DNA from: Talaromyces rugulosus
Taxonomy: Eukaryota; Ascomycota; Eurotiomycetes; Eurotiales; Trichocomaceae
Assembly (NCBI RefSeq): GCF_013368755.1
Contig: NC_049566.1
Coordinates: 124,001 to 188,000 of the forward strand
Direction of reading: 5' to 3'
Length of the DNA stretch: 64,000 nt
The position numbers and the translations under genes are program-made. How positions within the stretch are numbered: the first letter of the stretch is position 1; every line of letters starts with the position of its first letter. The notes beneath the pieces are model-generated. The model saw nothing but the letters and a program-made list of their open reading frames with translations. It was not told where the DNA came from and made no database searches. Below are positions 1 through 12,020 of the stretch, one piece after another.

Positions 1-402
1 CGCCGTCGAGTTTGTGAGATACGGCAGCATTGACAATGGTGCTAACTGCCTGGCCGGAGCCGAGACGCTGGAACATGGAGGATGAAGGGTTGCTTTGCTT
101 ATAGTCGACGTAAGCCCCACTGAAATCCAGTTCTTTATCATCTAATTACGCGTATGCGTCAGTAGATTCAATGTGGTCAATCAAGGCCAAAACCAACCTT
201 CACCCTGAACCAGCAACTTTCTCACAGGTCGCGTATCTAGAACAGTATTTCCTTTGAAGAACGTGACTGTTTTGTCTGCTTGGTTGGTGATCGTAACATT
301 GACATTATGGTCATCAACGTTGGATATCTCCACAGACAATGGACAAGTATTGGCTGCGACGAATGCGCCCCACGAAACGAGAAGAATTGACCTCAGTGCC
401 AT
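1..402 (-). CDS. M35 deuterolysin-like metalloprotease, 5' part (runs off the window)
   Basis: Secreted neutral zinc protease of the deuterolysin (M35) type, only the N-terminal part present. The start at 402 gives a short signal peptide (MALRSILLVSWGAFVAA) followed by a segment with the family's propeptide pattern, including LDTRPVRKLLVQ. A 62-bp intron (203 to 142, donor GTGAAG, CTGAC branch, acceptor TTAG) joins in phase to DDKELDFSGAYVDYKQ and a stretch containing FQRLGSGQAV, which matches the prodomain rule of a fungal deuterolysin before maturation. The catalytic HEXXH part would lie left of position 1. The assignment rests on the prodomain pattern, so another secreted protein with this fold cannot be fully excluded. 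Confidence 0.6.
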
Positions 403-2534
403 TGTGACCTGATGTTGATAGTAGAAGCTTCCTAATAATACCCTGCGATTTTACTGATACTAGACGGGAATTCTCCAGGGGATTACAAGAGCTATATATG
501 CTGACATAGAAGCTAGGAAAACCCTGGTTTTCTTGGCTTAAACATGTTCGTTTTGATTAAAGTTGTGTATTAGTATCTCACATCAAACATATAGAGAACC
601 AATAGCAGGTGTTGGTGCTAGTTCGAACTTCTTGGTAGATTAGACTGCAACCCAGCCCCTGAGATTAGTTCACAATTAGGTATTGATAAACGACCCCATT
701 ATTATAGCTAATGTGCCTTTGTTACAACGCATTTGGTCGCCTGATCTCAGAACATCGTAAAATGTAACACCAAGATTCGTATAGGTCTTGGCATTCTTTG
801 CGACTTCGGATTTCATTATATTTTGTGCTAAAAATGAGTGAAAGTGCTATTAGGTACTTATTTTTTTTGATTTTTTGATTCATTGACAAAAATAGGGCCG
901 GTTTCGTTAAAAGAAGCATGATTAGCCTGCATGGATAAAAAAAAGGAATTGATGCGGAAACCACCCTCTAACCCAAACCATCGTAGACTTAAAATCAGAT
1001 TTCCTAGTAAAATTAGTAGTTTTAATCATCTAATCCTAATTTAGAATTTTCAACTAACCATTATTTATAATAATATATTAAGGCTAAAATTTTGTAAAAA
1101 TATATATATATATAAAATAAAAAATATAGGATTAATTAATTTAATTTAAGCTTACTATTATAGTAAAAGATATAACTACCCTGTGGAATAGGCCAATATA
1201 AGCAGCGATAGAGTGTTTGTCGAACTAGCACTTATTTATAGTAGACAGAGTCAAATATATATAAAACATCAAACAATCGTTGCAATTCCATTCAATTCAC
1301 TACCTCTGTTTTCTGACTTGTTCGCCCATACATACATGAAAAGAATCCTAGAGCCTCTCTAGGAACCATATAGTTTCCAGAGACCAGAGAAACCTGTGAA
1401 GTGCCAGGCCCGGGTATGCCTGATTCGGCTTACAACGGCCTACAGAACCCCCGCAGGGAGTGGCTTGATCTAATACATCACAAAGGATGTAAGTAAAATT
1501 TTTAGACTAAGATAAAGTGATTAAAACAACTAGGAATTTACTAGGAAATTTAATTTCAAGACTACACCAGTTTAGGAAAGGGGGTGGTGTCCGCATCAAT
1601 TCCCTAAAAAAAAATTCACGATTTTCAAGTTTGTGGAGATTGGGGTCCATTATGTCCAATGCAACGCACAATAATAATACGGACCCCGCGGAATATCTCA
1701 GTGGCAAACACTTAAATTCTCACCCCAATAAAACTATCATGATGTAAGCTTACCAGCATGTTCCTGAAAGGATGAGTCTGGAAACCGCGAAGTAAACAAG
1801 ATATAGCGTAGTGACAATCAGTCTCGACCTAATCACATATACATGTAGTTTAACAAGCCTTGTAGTCCACCAACCATGTTATTTAGCGAATGTGCTTATA
1901 AACCTAGCGGAGAAGTGAGTCCCTAGTAGGCGCCCGGAGGGGGCCTCATTGGCGCCTCGCAGGCCTTGGGGGCCGACATGGGAATCTCTCGTTTCGGTCC
2001 TTTCGGCGTGCTAATCACTAGCCACCACAATATATGTGATCAAGACATGATTATTTAAAACCAAAAAAAAAGTATTGTATTCATATTTTTCATGTCTAAA
2101 AACTCAATGCCAGTACCTTTAAATGACTTAATATTCCATGAATGATTACATGATTTTACATGTTATATCACCCGAGTCGCCATCCCTGTGCTCCACTCGA
2201 AATGGAGGATCTCGCTTACCGAGATCCTCTGGACATCTAGAGAAACATGAAATACATATAATAGTTCAAGATCAAGCTTATTGCTAGAACAAAATCCGGT
2301 TGGCATTCAGTTAAAGATCATGGGGACATATGCAAACAGTAAGTACTTTTGGGTGGTATATAAGTCCTCGCTGATTGATGCCATGTATATGCAAAACAGA
2401 AACTTTCAATGTCAACTTCCCCACGTAGGGCTTTGATGGGGTTATCGTTTTTTTACACCAAAGAGTTAATTATTGGTTATTCAAAATCCTACAATTTACC
2501 AAAGTATGCTGTAATAAATTCAGTATCTACTTCC
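403..2534. other. Gene-free intergenic stretch
   Basis: About 2.1 kb without a supportable gene. The first 300 bp are the protease promoter. Around 1020-1270 the sequence is very AT-rich with a TA dinucleotide run near 1101-1112. A short GC-rich patch at 1920-2000 looks unlike its surroundings and may be a transposon scrap, but it has no coding or terminal-repeat signature I can name. Confidence 0.5.
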
Positions 2535-4764
2535 TCACATTTCGGGTATCTCAGCCATCTCGTTGTATAGCTTTCCCGTATCCATATTCTTTCCGCAGGC
2601 GATAACTTGCATCTTGAAATCACTTTGATAGAGATCAGACTTCTCTGCATCTTCGATATCCAAGGGCATGATAAGCAGCACATGACGTCTCTTTTTCCTC
2701 TGGTCCAATATAAAACGGATCACCCTTTTTATTATTCCGAACGGCAATCCGCTTTCTAGTGGGATCCCGTAATCTTCGACCTTCCGTATCCAGTTCTCAA
2801 TCCACGACGCCACATCTGCACGCGGACAAACAGCCATGCACGCCGTGAGAATAGTCAATATACCGGTGTTGAATGTGCTCTTGTAGATACAGTCTGAAAT
2901 ATCAAGGCCGTGAGTGATACGCAAAATAAGCTCTGCCCATGGATAATCTCTGCGCGTGAAGGCGGGTTCAACGAATGTCTGTTCTAGTCGATCTACCACA
3001 TCCTCAGAACATAGCATTTGAGCATGTGCATAGTACGCATAGTTCATCGCGATCTCGAAGGAATGAAATTTAAGAGGGAGTATGTCAAGTTCGGTGGTTG
3101 ACTGTCTGAGAAGGTCCTTGTGCTGTGATACGTAGCTGTCTATAGGAAGCTCGGATAGATCAAGGTCAGAATGCCACTTATCTAATCTTGTACGTTGCTT
3201 TGCTAGCGAATCTCGATACGATTCGTCGATGCTGTCTAGTTGGGATACTGACTCTTGCCGTGATTTGGGAAGTGACATCTGCGTAAGGACATGGTCTAAC
3301 GGAGCCTTGTTGTTGGGGCCGTAATAGTCTCCTCGCGCGACACACCAGTCGAGGATAATCTTTCGACTTAGTAATTTACAGTCACACATCATGATCATGA
3401 TGGAGTCGTGATGTGAACCCCCGTTTTCTATCATTCGGTTTAGTGGGAACGTGTCGATGGTGTGAGCAAGCTCTGATGACCTGTATCCCCCTAGGTACCG
3501 ATTCACAAACTGGGAACGGAGATTCATCCAAGTGCATAATAGCTTTTGTCCGGTAGGATTGGTCTTGATTTCCTCGTGGTTAGCGGCCAAGAACTTGTCA
3601 ATAACAGTCATGTGCCCGATGCCGCCAGTAAAGGATCCAGAATCTAGTTCAAAGTAATAGGATAGAAGCAGCGCTGCTAGGACGTGAAGGGGATTCGACT
3701 GCGTAACTTCGAATGACTTCCCAATGCCTTGTATACCTTTGTTGTAGTATTGTAAACTCTGATACTGGTGTTCCTTCTGTGGTATATAGCAGGACTTTCG
3801 GCTTCTATGAGCTTTACGAACCACCAAAGATTCGAGGTGAGCCACATATGCCGCTGTAATCGCTATAACTGCATTTTTAAGTGGCGGAAATTCTGGCATA
3901 TCCGTGGTCATGTCATGAAAGACCGGCGGCAACAGAGGTGCCACGACATCGTGCCATTGCGCCAAGTACAGTTCGCTAAGAGATTGGGTGTTGTTTATAT
4001 GAGTGAGTGGAAATAATTCGTAAATATTATTGTTGCAACTGGCGAGCGGATTATCCGATATACCTGGAATCTGAAGACTGTCCGCACATTCGCTTGGGGT
4101 CGCTAAATGAGTTGGAAACAAGTTCATCCTGCTGGGTGAACGACCCGACCGTTGAACAGCGAAGTTCGATTCGGAATGATGCACAAACCCCGAGTTATCA
4201 AATGTGTCGAGAAAAACGTCATTGAAAGGGGAAAACTGTGCCGGAACGTTGGCATCTAACTGGACTTGAGGCGCTGATGAGGATGATTCGCCAATCAACG
4301 CTGACTTGTTGTGTTCCATTGTCCCGAGTATTGATGCAACCGGGAAATAAATGGCATTGTCGGAGCCCACGGCCGATCCTGAGCTTGCTGAACATGCTGA
4401 CTGACCGGCATCTCTAAGTAATGTGGGGGACGGTGGTTGTTGAGGCGGAGAACCTGTCTCCGGCAGCACCGTTGTCGCCCACTGGATTGTCTCGAAGGTC
4501 TTGGGATCAGCGAACTTATACCGTGGTGCATAGCCCTCGCAGCAAAGACCCAGCTGGCCACAGGTTTGACATCCTGGCTTTCCTTCATCGCACTGGACAC
4601 GGGAATTACAGCGTCAGCACCGGGTATGGATGGTACTCTCCTAGCCTAACAGAGGCCTGCATCCGTACCTTGACTTTCCGCTGTCGACATGTGTAGCAGC
4701 CAGTACGAACACGAGTAATGCCCGTCTTCAATCGCTTTTTCCGCGGACCTTCCTGGAGACTCAT
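2535..4764 (-). CDS. Zn2Cys6 transcription factor, Fungal_trans_2-like (ARCA-type)
   Basis: Nuclear regulator of 717 residues in two exons (4764-4669 and 4592-2535). Exon 1 starts at MSLQEGPRKK and encodes the first half of the zinc cluster (GCYTCRQRKVK). A 76-bp intron (4668-4593, donor GTACGG, acceptor CCAG) sits exactly where many fungal zinc clusters are interrupted, and exon 2 opens with the second half (CDEGKPGCQTC). All six cysteines are present. A central region (about residues 250-330, with LYLAQWHDVV and PPLKNAVIAI) resembles the Fungal_trans_2 domain of ARCA-like proteins. It is divergent from the siderophore transporter with a 471-bp shared promoter, so it may act on it, but that is only positional inference. 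Confidence 0.85.
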
Positions 4765-4867
4765 GAGGACAGGTGCTATTACTACGATGAGGATGGAGTG
4801 GAATGGTGAGTGCTGGAGCGGGAGGGGCCTTTGGACATCGCGGAATATGGGGTAGTGCACGCCAGGC

Positions 4868-4876
4868 TTATCAGAT
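4868..4876 (-). promoter_or_regulatory. SreA-type GATA site in the regulator/transporter promoter
   Basis: TTATCAGAT on the plus strand reads ATCTGATAA on the minus strand, an exact match to ATCWGATAA, the extended site of the iron-responsive GATA repressor SreA/SRE. It lies about 360 bp upstream of the siderophore transporter start and 104 bp upstream of the regulator start. Further GATA cores occur nearby (TGATAAG near 4896 and TGATAAC near 5091). The match is direct; function is inferred. Confidence 0.5.
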
Positions 4877-5235
4877 AGCAAAAGTGCCGAAATGCTGATA
4901 AGCAACGATCAGGCGCGCTGCGGGGGCGCCAATGGTGGCAGTTTCTTTGGCAGTCTAGCCTCACGTTAGTGTCGCATCTGTAGGCCAAATTCGGAAATGA
5001 AGAGCGAAACGCCACACAGAATGCACCGTCGCTTGTTAACTTCGCAACTCCTTGGAGGAGCTAGATGCATAACCGATATCACTAGCTACTGATAACAAAA
5101 GCTCTGGAAATGGATATAGAGGAAGGATAGCGTCCGCAATAATCTTGAAGACCCATCCATTCGTCTAGTTGTGCTCGGCTCTTATTGTTGCTTGATACAT
5201 TTAGTACTAATTGACCATTTGGTCCACTTCCCTCA

Positions 5236-7572
5236 ATGATGGTTTCCTCTGATGTTCAAGATGACCCAAAGGCCTTGGATATGAAATCTCTCTCCAAGGA
5301 TGCCACTGATGTAGAAAGCGTTGCTGTATCTGACAGCAACAATGCGGTCGGGGAAAGTCAACTTCCTGGACTGGCAGACTTGGATGGCATCCAACGTAGC
5401 TGGAGCCTTCAAAATCTCGTCATCATATGGGTATCGGCTTTGCTCATAAGCTTCGCCATCAACCTGAACAATCAAACCTCGGGCTCCTTTGCCTCATATG
5501 CCACGAGCAACTTTGCCTCTGCATCACTGTTGGGGACGGTCACTGTGGTCCAGGCGGTGGCATCAACAGGTTGGTTCTGCTAATTCCATGACTGATGTCA
5601 TATGCTAAGAAGGATACAGTCGCGTTACAACCTCTCGCAAGGCTTGCCGATGTTTATGGGTTAGTATAGACATAACACCCTTATTAATTTTCTGTTTAGG
5701 AACTGCCTTCTGATGTAATCCTGAAACCTAGGCGATTTGAAATGCTATCGGTTTCTGTTTTGCTATTGACTATCGGAGAAATCATGATAGCATCATCCCA
5801 TAGCGTTAGTGTCTATGCTGGGGCTCAAGTCTTGTGGGCTTTTGGATATATTGGTTGGTGGCATATCCCTCCTATCATGTCTACAATGCAATAGTTTCAA
5901 ACACCTGACTATTTTAGGAATCTCCTTGATGCTTCAAATCCTGGCGGGAGGTATGTGAGCCTGAGAGCCTTGCTCTCAACATTGCTAACCATATCGATTA
6001 TTAGACACTAGCGATCTTCATAATCGTGCCCTCATAAATGCTATACCACTCGCCCCTTCACTTATTACATGCTGGGTAATTACTGGGTCAATATCTAAAG
6101 CTGTGCGACGAACCTAATACTTTACTAGATTTCTGGCCCCGTTGCATCCGGGCTCATCAATATCACATGGAGATGGGGGTTTGGGATCTTTGCTATTATC
6201 GTCAGTACTTTCGTCTTCCGTGTTTGAGTGCTGGAAATTAATGACTGGTATAGATACCCGCAATTTCAATTCCTCTACTGGCGTCTCTGTTCCACAACAA
6301 AAAAAAGGGCTCAAAATTAAGAAAAGCGGAGGGCACATATCAGCCTCGGAATCACGTCCAAAATTTCATCCAGCTTGATCCTTTAGGTCTACTCCTGTTC
6401 GGGGCAGGCCTTGCTCTTGTGCTAATACCAATATCACTGGCGCCTTCTAACGAAAATAACTGGAAAAACACCGACACTATTGTAGAACTCGTCATTGGCA
6501 GTCTCTGTTTAGTTGCCTTTGTTGTTTGGGAGTTGATGTGGGCACGCTACCCTATCTTGTCCATGGGTGTTCTCAAAAGCCGAACGGTCGTCTTCGGTTT
6601 GATAGGTACTTTCCCTCCCTAGTGACACGGGGCATATTGGGCTAACTATTGGCTAGCTATGGTAATCAACTACACCGGCCTTTACATCCTCCAGAGCTAC
6701 CTCCTCTTGTATCAAATGATTGCCGCCAATTTATCAGTAAACGCAGCTACGAACATTTATATTCTTATACCATTCTCAGGATCATTGGGTCAAATCGGAG
6801 CCGGTTTGGTGGTCAAATATCTCAAAAGATACAAGTGGGTTGTCGTTTCTGGATATGGAATCATCGTGCTTGGAATGGGTCTCACCTACAAATATATCAA
6901 CGGACACGGACAAATGCCCCAGCTAGTTGTCTCCCAGCTCATCTTAGGAATCGGCGAAGGAATCGTCATGACCACTCAATTCGGAGTGCAAGCCTCCATC
7001 AGCCAATCTGGTCGGTATCCCTATCATCGCTCATTGTGATCGAGTGTACTGACTATTACATAGACATGGCGGCAGGGACGGCCTTTTACACAATGTCTAT
7101 CGCGGTTGGAAACGCCATTGGTGCGGCAATAGCTGGAGGAATGTGGACAAGTGAGAGCCTAAAATATAGATTGCAGGAGTCGCAGATCGTACTGACGGAA
7201 TTATTTCTCCTTCTAGCCTTACTGCCTCGGAAACTTCGTGCCAATCTTCCAACGGAGGATGTTAGCTATGTGGAGGAAATCGAAGGCTCTATTACGGCAG
7301 CACTAGCATTTCCATGGGGCACGTCAACCCGTGATGCTATCAACGAGTCGTTTACCAGCACTTTCCGCACTATGCTATTAGTATCGCTGATTCTTGTAGC
7401 TGTTGCATTATTATGTTCACTTCTACTGCAGAATCACAATATTCGAGAGGTGGATAACAGCAGAGAATACAAGGGTATAGTTATTGGCAAGACTAGAGCG
7501 GTCGATATCCTGAAGGAGAAGGTTCACGTCGGGCATGATGGAAAGCCTTCTGTAGAAAATGGGAGCTACTAG
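5236..7572 (+). CDS. Siderophore-iron transporter, MFS (SIT/ARN family)
   Basis: Proton-coupled importer of ferric siderophores in the plasma or vesicle membrane. Ten exons sum to 1821 bp (606 residues): 5236-5569, 5620-5659, 5732-5853, 5918-5950, 6005-6075, 6129-6200, 6254-6605, 6657-7010, 7064-7150, 7217-7572. All nine introns have GT-AG ends and keep phase. An acidic cytosolic N-terminus of about 60 residues precedes about 14 hydrophobic segments. Characteristic pieces are PLARLADVYGRFE in the first loop, SGPVASGLINITWRWGFGIF, and the late stretch AGTAFYTMSIAVGNAIGAAI, which is typical of SIT transporters. An ATG directly follows the first, so the start could be 5239. SreA-type and other GATA motifs upstream fit iron repression. 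Confidence 0.9.
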
Positions 7573-7787
7573 TTGGGTAGTAAAGTGGGGATTATATCCC
7601 CATGTCAAGCGTTCTATATAGGTGGAAACATAGCTCAGATTTATTAATAATGTAGTCAATCGCAGTATGAAAGTTTCTACCAACCCCTTATTTAATAAAG
7701 AAGAAAGACACGGACCGTTATTGAATTAACTGGTTTGAAGCTAATTTTCTGTTTAATAGTTTCAACGCGATGGAAATTTAGTGCTAC

Positions 7788-9178
7788 CTACAGCTTCGAT
7801 TTTACCTCGGCTTCACGCTCTACGAGCAAGGCTACCGCAGCAGCACTTCCATACGAGGATTGATACCCCCATCCACCATGACCGTAATTATGAACAACAG
7901 ATACCCCCTTGACGCGCTCAGCCTCGATACGTACACCTTGTGGTCTCACAGGACGAAAGCCAACACCATGGCGAATAACGCTTAGCTCCACGGCATTGCC
8001 TTGCGTCAATTCTGGATACATAGCGAGGCATCCTTTCTTTATGCTCTCCGCAAGATGGGGATCTGGGGATGCATTCCAATTGCCAATCTGGTAGCAGCCC
8101 CCAAGAATCGTTCCGCCACCTGTAAGCTGCATTAGTAGGTGCAACTGATTTTTTTATATTTGTTCACTTGTAATTTCGGATAACTAACCGCATGGTCGTG
8201 ACATCATGTATGCCATGCCATTATTTTTTGTATCCGTGGTCGAAATGGTGGCCATGACACCGGGGTCATTTCGGACTACGACAACTTGTCCTCGCGCAGG
8301 AACCACAGTCTTGTCCTCCACACCCCCCAAATACCGTGCCATGAGCCCCGTGCAATTTATCACGAGATCTGCAGGTTTTGAACTCGCGTGCAGGGACGCG
8401 GCATCAGCAACGTGTTCAACTACTGCTCTTTTGAAGATGACTTCATTACTTATACACTTTGAGAGTAGCCATGAAAGATATACGGCAGTGTTTATACAGA
8501 CCGTTGTAAATTCGTAAGTTGAGTGAATACCTGCAGGGAGCCGTGGCTGGTCCAGGCATTTAAACTATGACGATGTTAGGATAGCAATGTAATTGGCGTT
8601 TTGGTACCAGTATAGCGTCTTGACATACATCATGGAAAAGATGACTCCACCATGGCATTCTGTTATCACTTTGGGCAAATAACGAACCTGCCTTTCCGAC
8701 GTCTTCAACCCGCGTGTGAATATAGGCCTCTGGGAACATACTAGTAAGAAAACATACTATTGCACAACAAAAGAAAAATCGTATCGTACTTTCAAATGCC
8801 ACTCCGGATTCAGGGTGTTCATTAGCCAGCTTGGATAATTCTGGCCATGTGGCCTCCTCTAGCCCGGCTTGCTCGCTTCCAGGTGCTCCCATCCTGCTTA
8901 TGAGCGTCAGAAGGTGAAATAAAAACATCAAAGGACCAACATACGGCCAGAAGTTAGCCCCAGCCCATGGGGATGCGTATTCTGCATCATAATCGCCGGG
9001 CATGAACTTTGCGACAACGGTGACTCTATATTTTGGCTTTTGAGAGAGAACAAACGCTGTCGTGAGACCGGCCACACCTGCTCTGAGTATATTTTTAGTT
9101 AGAGAAATTGATTAACTTATTTATATCCGTTCGAATACCTTACCCGATTATCGTTATGTTAAAAGGTTGTGGTGCCAT
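7788..9178 (-). CDS. D-amino-acid oxidase, peroxisomal
   Basis: FAD enzyme that oxidises D-amino acids to 2-oxo acids, ammonia and peroxide. Six exons (9178-9144, 9082-8945, 8893-8790, 8729-8629, 8546-8189, 8119-7788) sum to 1068 bp, 355 residues, the usual family length. The dinucleotide fold is at the start (ITIIGAGVAGLTTAF), followed by ASPWAGANFWP, the mid-protein FTTVCINTAVYLSWL, and the C-terminal DAO signature HNYGHGGWGYQSSYGS with GFRPVRPQGVRIE before it. The protein ends in SKL, a consensus type 1 peroxisomal targeting signal. Introns are 51-82 bp with normal ends; the small exons 3 and 4 are the least certain part. Divergent from the S9 peptidase at 9734. Confidence 0.9.
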
Positions 9179-9733
9179 TTCTATGTCACAGTACCGCAGA
9201 AATTGGTGAAGCTGTCTGTCCACCACCGATAGTTTTCAGATGCTTTGTTTTAAGATGATGTTTCCAAATGGCAGTACCATGAGACGAAAATATCAAAATT
9301 TAGTACTTTCTTCTTCGAAATCGCTGTAGAGTTTGGAGAAACCAGTTGGTGTCAATTATCGCACTAGTCGCCTAAGGTGGCCGAACAATCCGACAAAGTC
9401 GACAGCGTCGACAGCGTATCCGTCCCTCAGCATCCCAAAGCATATCAAGGCGACACGAAAACCCAGTCCCGAGTCAGTTATTACGGGGGGCAAGATATCT
9501 CGCTTTTTTTATCCCGACGGGGATCCAGTTGACTCCAACGCTAGCCTAGAGCGGCAATGGAGCCTCTATTCTACATTGGGAGCCCTAGAGCGAGCGTCGC
9601 GTCGAAGTACCTTTGACATAAACTTAGCAGCATTTCGATAAGACTGGTTCATAATTTACACGCTCTCCGCCAGAAAATTTGTTCTTCTAAGCCAACCTAC
9701 CTACCACTGTCATAGCCACCAAGCCTCAACACC
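9179..9733. promoter_or_regulatory. Divergent promoter of D-amino-acid oxidase and S9 peptidase
   Basis: 555 bp between two divergent starts. No gene is supported here. A perfect tandem 9-mer GTCGACAGC occurs at 9398-9406 and 9407-9415. The shared spacing allows co-regulation, which the sequence alone cannot prove. Confidence 0.4.
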
Positions 9734-11822
9734 ATGTCGGATACGGTCGTACCGTACGGGAAATGGATTAGCCCGATCACTGCTGAACATCTCTCCAGTG
9801 GCAGCATCCACTTTGAAGGTATCTACGCCAATGTAAGGATTTGCCCACGAAACCGAAATATTCCGCATGTCCCAGTGCTAATACAAGAAAGCCCTCCACG
9901 GGACAAATATTCGTTCTGGAGTCGCGTCCTGCAGAAGGTGGGAGATTTGCCATTGTAGAATTAGCCGATGATGCCGCAACTAGTAAAGATGTCTTACCAG
10001 CGGAATACAATGCCAGTGGAACAATTCATGAATACGGTGGTGGTTCGTGTGCGATGCATCCTCATGGTCGTTTACTCTTCACGAATAACCCCGACAATGG
10101 CATATACCTGCTAGACCCTGGTTCTGGAAAAGTGGAGACCATTATAGCACCCGATGTATGTGTTCGTTTTGGAAACTTCCATGTCCACCCAAAGACCGTG
10201 CAATGGATTCTTGCTGTGCAGGAAAGCCACACCAAAGATTTCGATGGAACCACGGTGGTAAAAAATGCCATTGCAGCTATTCATGTTGCTACAGGCAAGG
10301 TATCTATTGTTCTTGAGGGTGCTGACTTTTACCAACACCCCCAATTTAGCCCAGACGGGAAGCAGGTCTGTTGGACAGAATGGAACCATCCTGATATGCC
10401 TTGGTCAGGGACAAGTTTATTTGTAGCCCAGTGGGAAGATGGTAAGTTACAAGACCATACCTTGGTGTCAGGCGAGGCCGGCGTTGAGAGTATCTGTCAG
10501 CCAAGATGGGGTGTGGATGGCACCCTATTTTTTGTCAGTGATAAGACGGGATACTGGAAATTGTATCAGTTTAATGGAACGACACCAGAATTGATAGATT
10601 TAAAAGGGCTAGAGTCCGCTGAGTTTGGCAGTCGGGAACCGTGTCTGGGAAAGTACGTTTTATTTGTTTTCAATGTTACTAAAAAGATCTTTCCTAACAA
10701 TTCCTTTTTAGCTGCACATACGTTCAATTAGATAAAAGCACAATTGTCGCATCTGCCAACCAAAATGCGACATCTAACCTGGTCTTGGTTGACTTAGACA
10801 CCAGTTCATGGAAAGATCTATCCTTACCCGTCGTCGATATTCAAAAAAATGCCATGACACGTCTCTCGGCCACATCATTTCTTGTGATAGGAAGCACTCG
10901 TACTGTTCCACAAGCGCTCTATCGTGTGGATCTAGGTGATACTGTCTCCATCAAATTACTTAAACCCACCATTAAGCTTGATATACCTGGCACACTCGTC
11001 TCGAAAGCGCAGCATATAACGTTTCCACGATTACATGGGGAGACGGACGACACTAGCGCCAAATATGCACATGCGTGGCTTTTTGAACCCAAAAATGGCG
11101 CTTTCAAAGCACCAGAAGGAACTAAACCGCCTTTACTCGTGTGGATGCACGGTGGCCCGACATATCACGTTCCACCTGGCCTTTCCCTGACAACGCAATA
11201 CTGGACATCACGAGGCTACGCCTACGTTATGGTGAACCACGTCGGATCCACTGGATACGGGCGAGCATATCGCGAACTTCTTGATGGTGAATGGGGAACT
11301 GCTGAAATAGCCGATGCTGCAAGTTGCGTCCAATATCTCACCTCTGAGGGGCTTGTTGACGCAACAAAAATCGGCATCGTTGGCGAGAGCGCTGGTGGGT
11401 ATTCAGTCATGCAAGCCCTCTACACATATCCCGATATCTGGGCTGCTGGCGTTAGTATATATGGAATTAGCAGTTTGTCGGAATTTGCAGAGACGACGCA
11501 TAAATTTGAAAGTCGTTATATTGACTCTCTTGTGTTGGGGAAAGGGAGAAAGACCAAGGAAGAAGTAGAGGTTATGTATAGGAGCCGGAGTGCTGTGTAT
11601 CACACGGAGAAAATCAAGGCACCGCTATTGCTTCTCCAGGGTGATATTGATACAATTGTGCCGGCATGGCAGGCGACTCGTATGGTGCAAAAGATGCATG
11701 ACCTTGGGAAGACGGTTGAGTTGGAAATCTATGAGGGAGAAGGCCATGGTTTTCATATGGGGAAGACAATTAAAGCTTCAACGGAATCACAGGCTCGGTT
11801 CTGGGAGGATAATCTTCTTTAA
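9734..11822 (+). CDS. Prolyl-oligopeptidase family (S9) serine peptidase
   Basis: Cytosolic aminopeptidase of the S9C acylaminoacyl/dipeptidyl-peptidase type, 656 residues, no signal peptide. Exons 9734-9832, 9892-10652, 10712-11822 sum to 1971 bp. Intron 1 (59 bp, donor GTAAGG) restores the family sequence YANPSTGQIFVLESRPAEGG, and intron 2 restores a continuous propeller segment. The N-terminal two thirds form the beta-propeller (EYGGG, FTNNPDNGIYLL). The C-terminal hydrolase domain has HGGP for the oxyanion hole, the nucleophile in GESAGGYS, aspartate in QGDIDTIVP and histidine in EGEGHGFH. It is divergent from the D-amino-acid oxidase and convergent (200 bp) with an S12 hydrolase, suggesting joint peptide turnover. 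Exact substrate specificity cannot be read from the sequence. Confidence 0.88.
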
Positions 11823-12020
11823 CAGTTTGATGTCTTTTTGTTCGGGCGTTTATAGTTTGAATCTACATTTGTACCGGACCATTTTACTTTGAGTATGAAG
11901 ACCAATTCCTTTGATAAAATGATTATAAAATAGGATTTCATTCCTGAGAAGCATAAACGTAAAATGAAAAATATTCTTACGGCGGTTAAAACTTGGCAAA
12001 TCAGCATTATTTATCTATAA

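Noticed and set aside
1920..2000. GC-rich patch resembling an LTR interior
   Set aside because: No TG...CA ends or target duplication could be found around it.
9333..9641. 102-codon open frame in the oxidase/peptidase promoter
   Set aside because: No domain, low-complexity codon pattern, and it would fill the divergent promoter; more likely chance.
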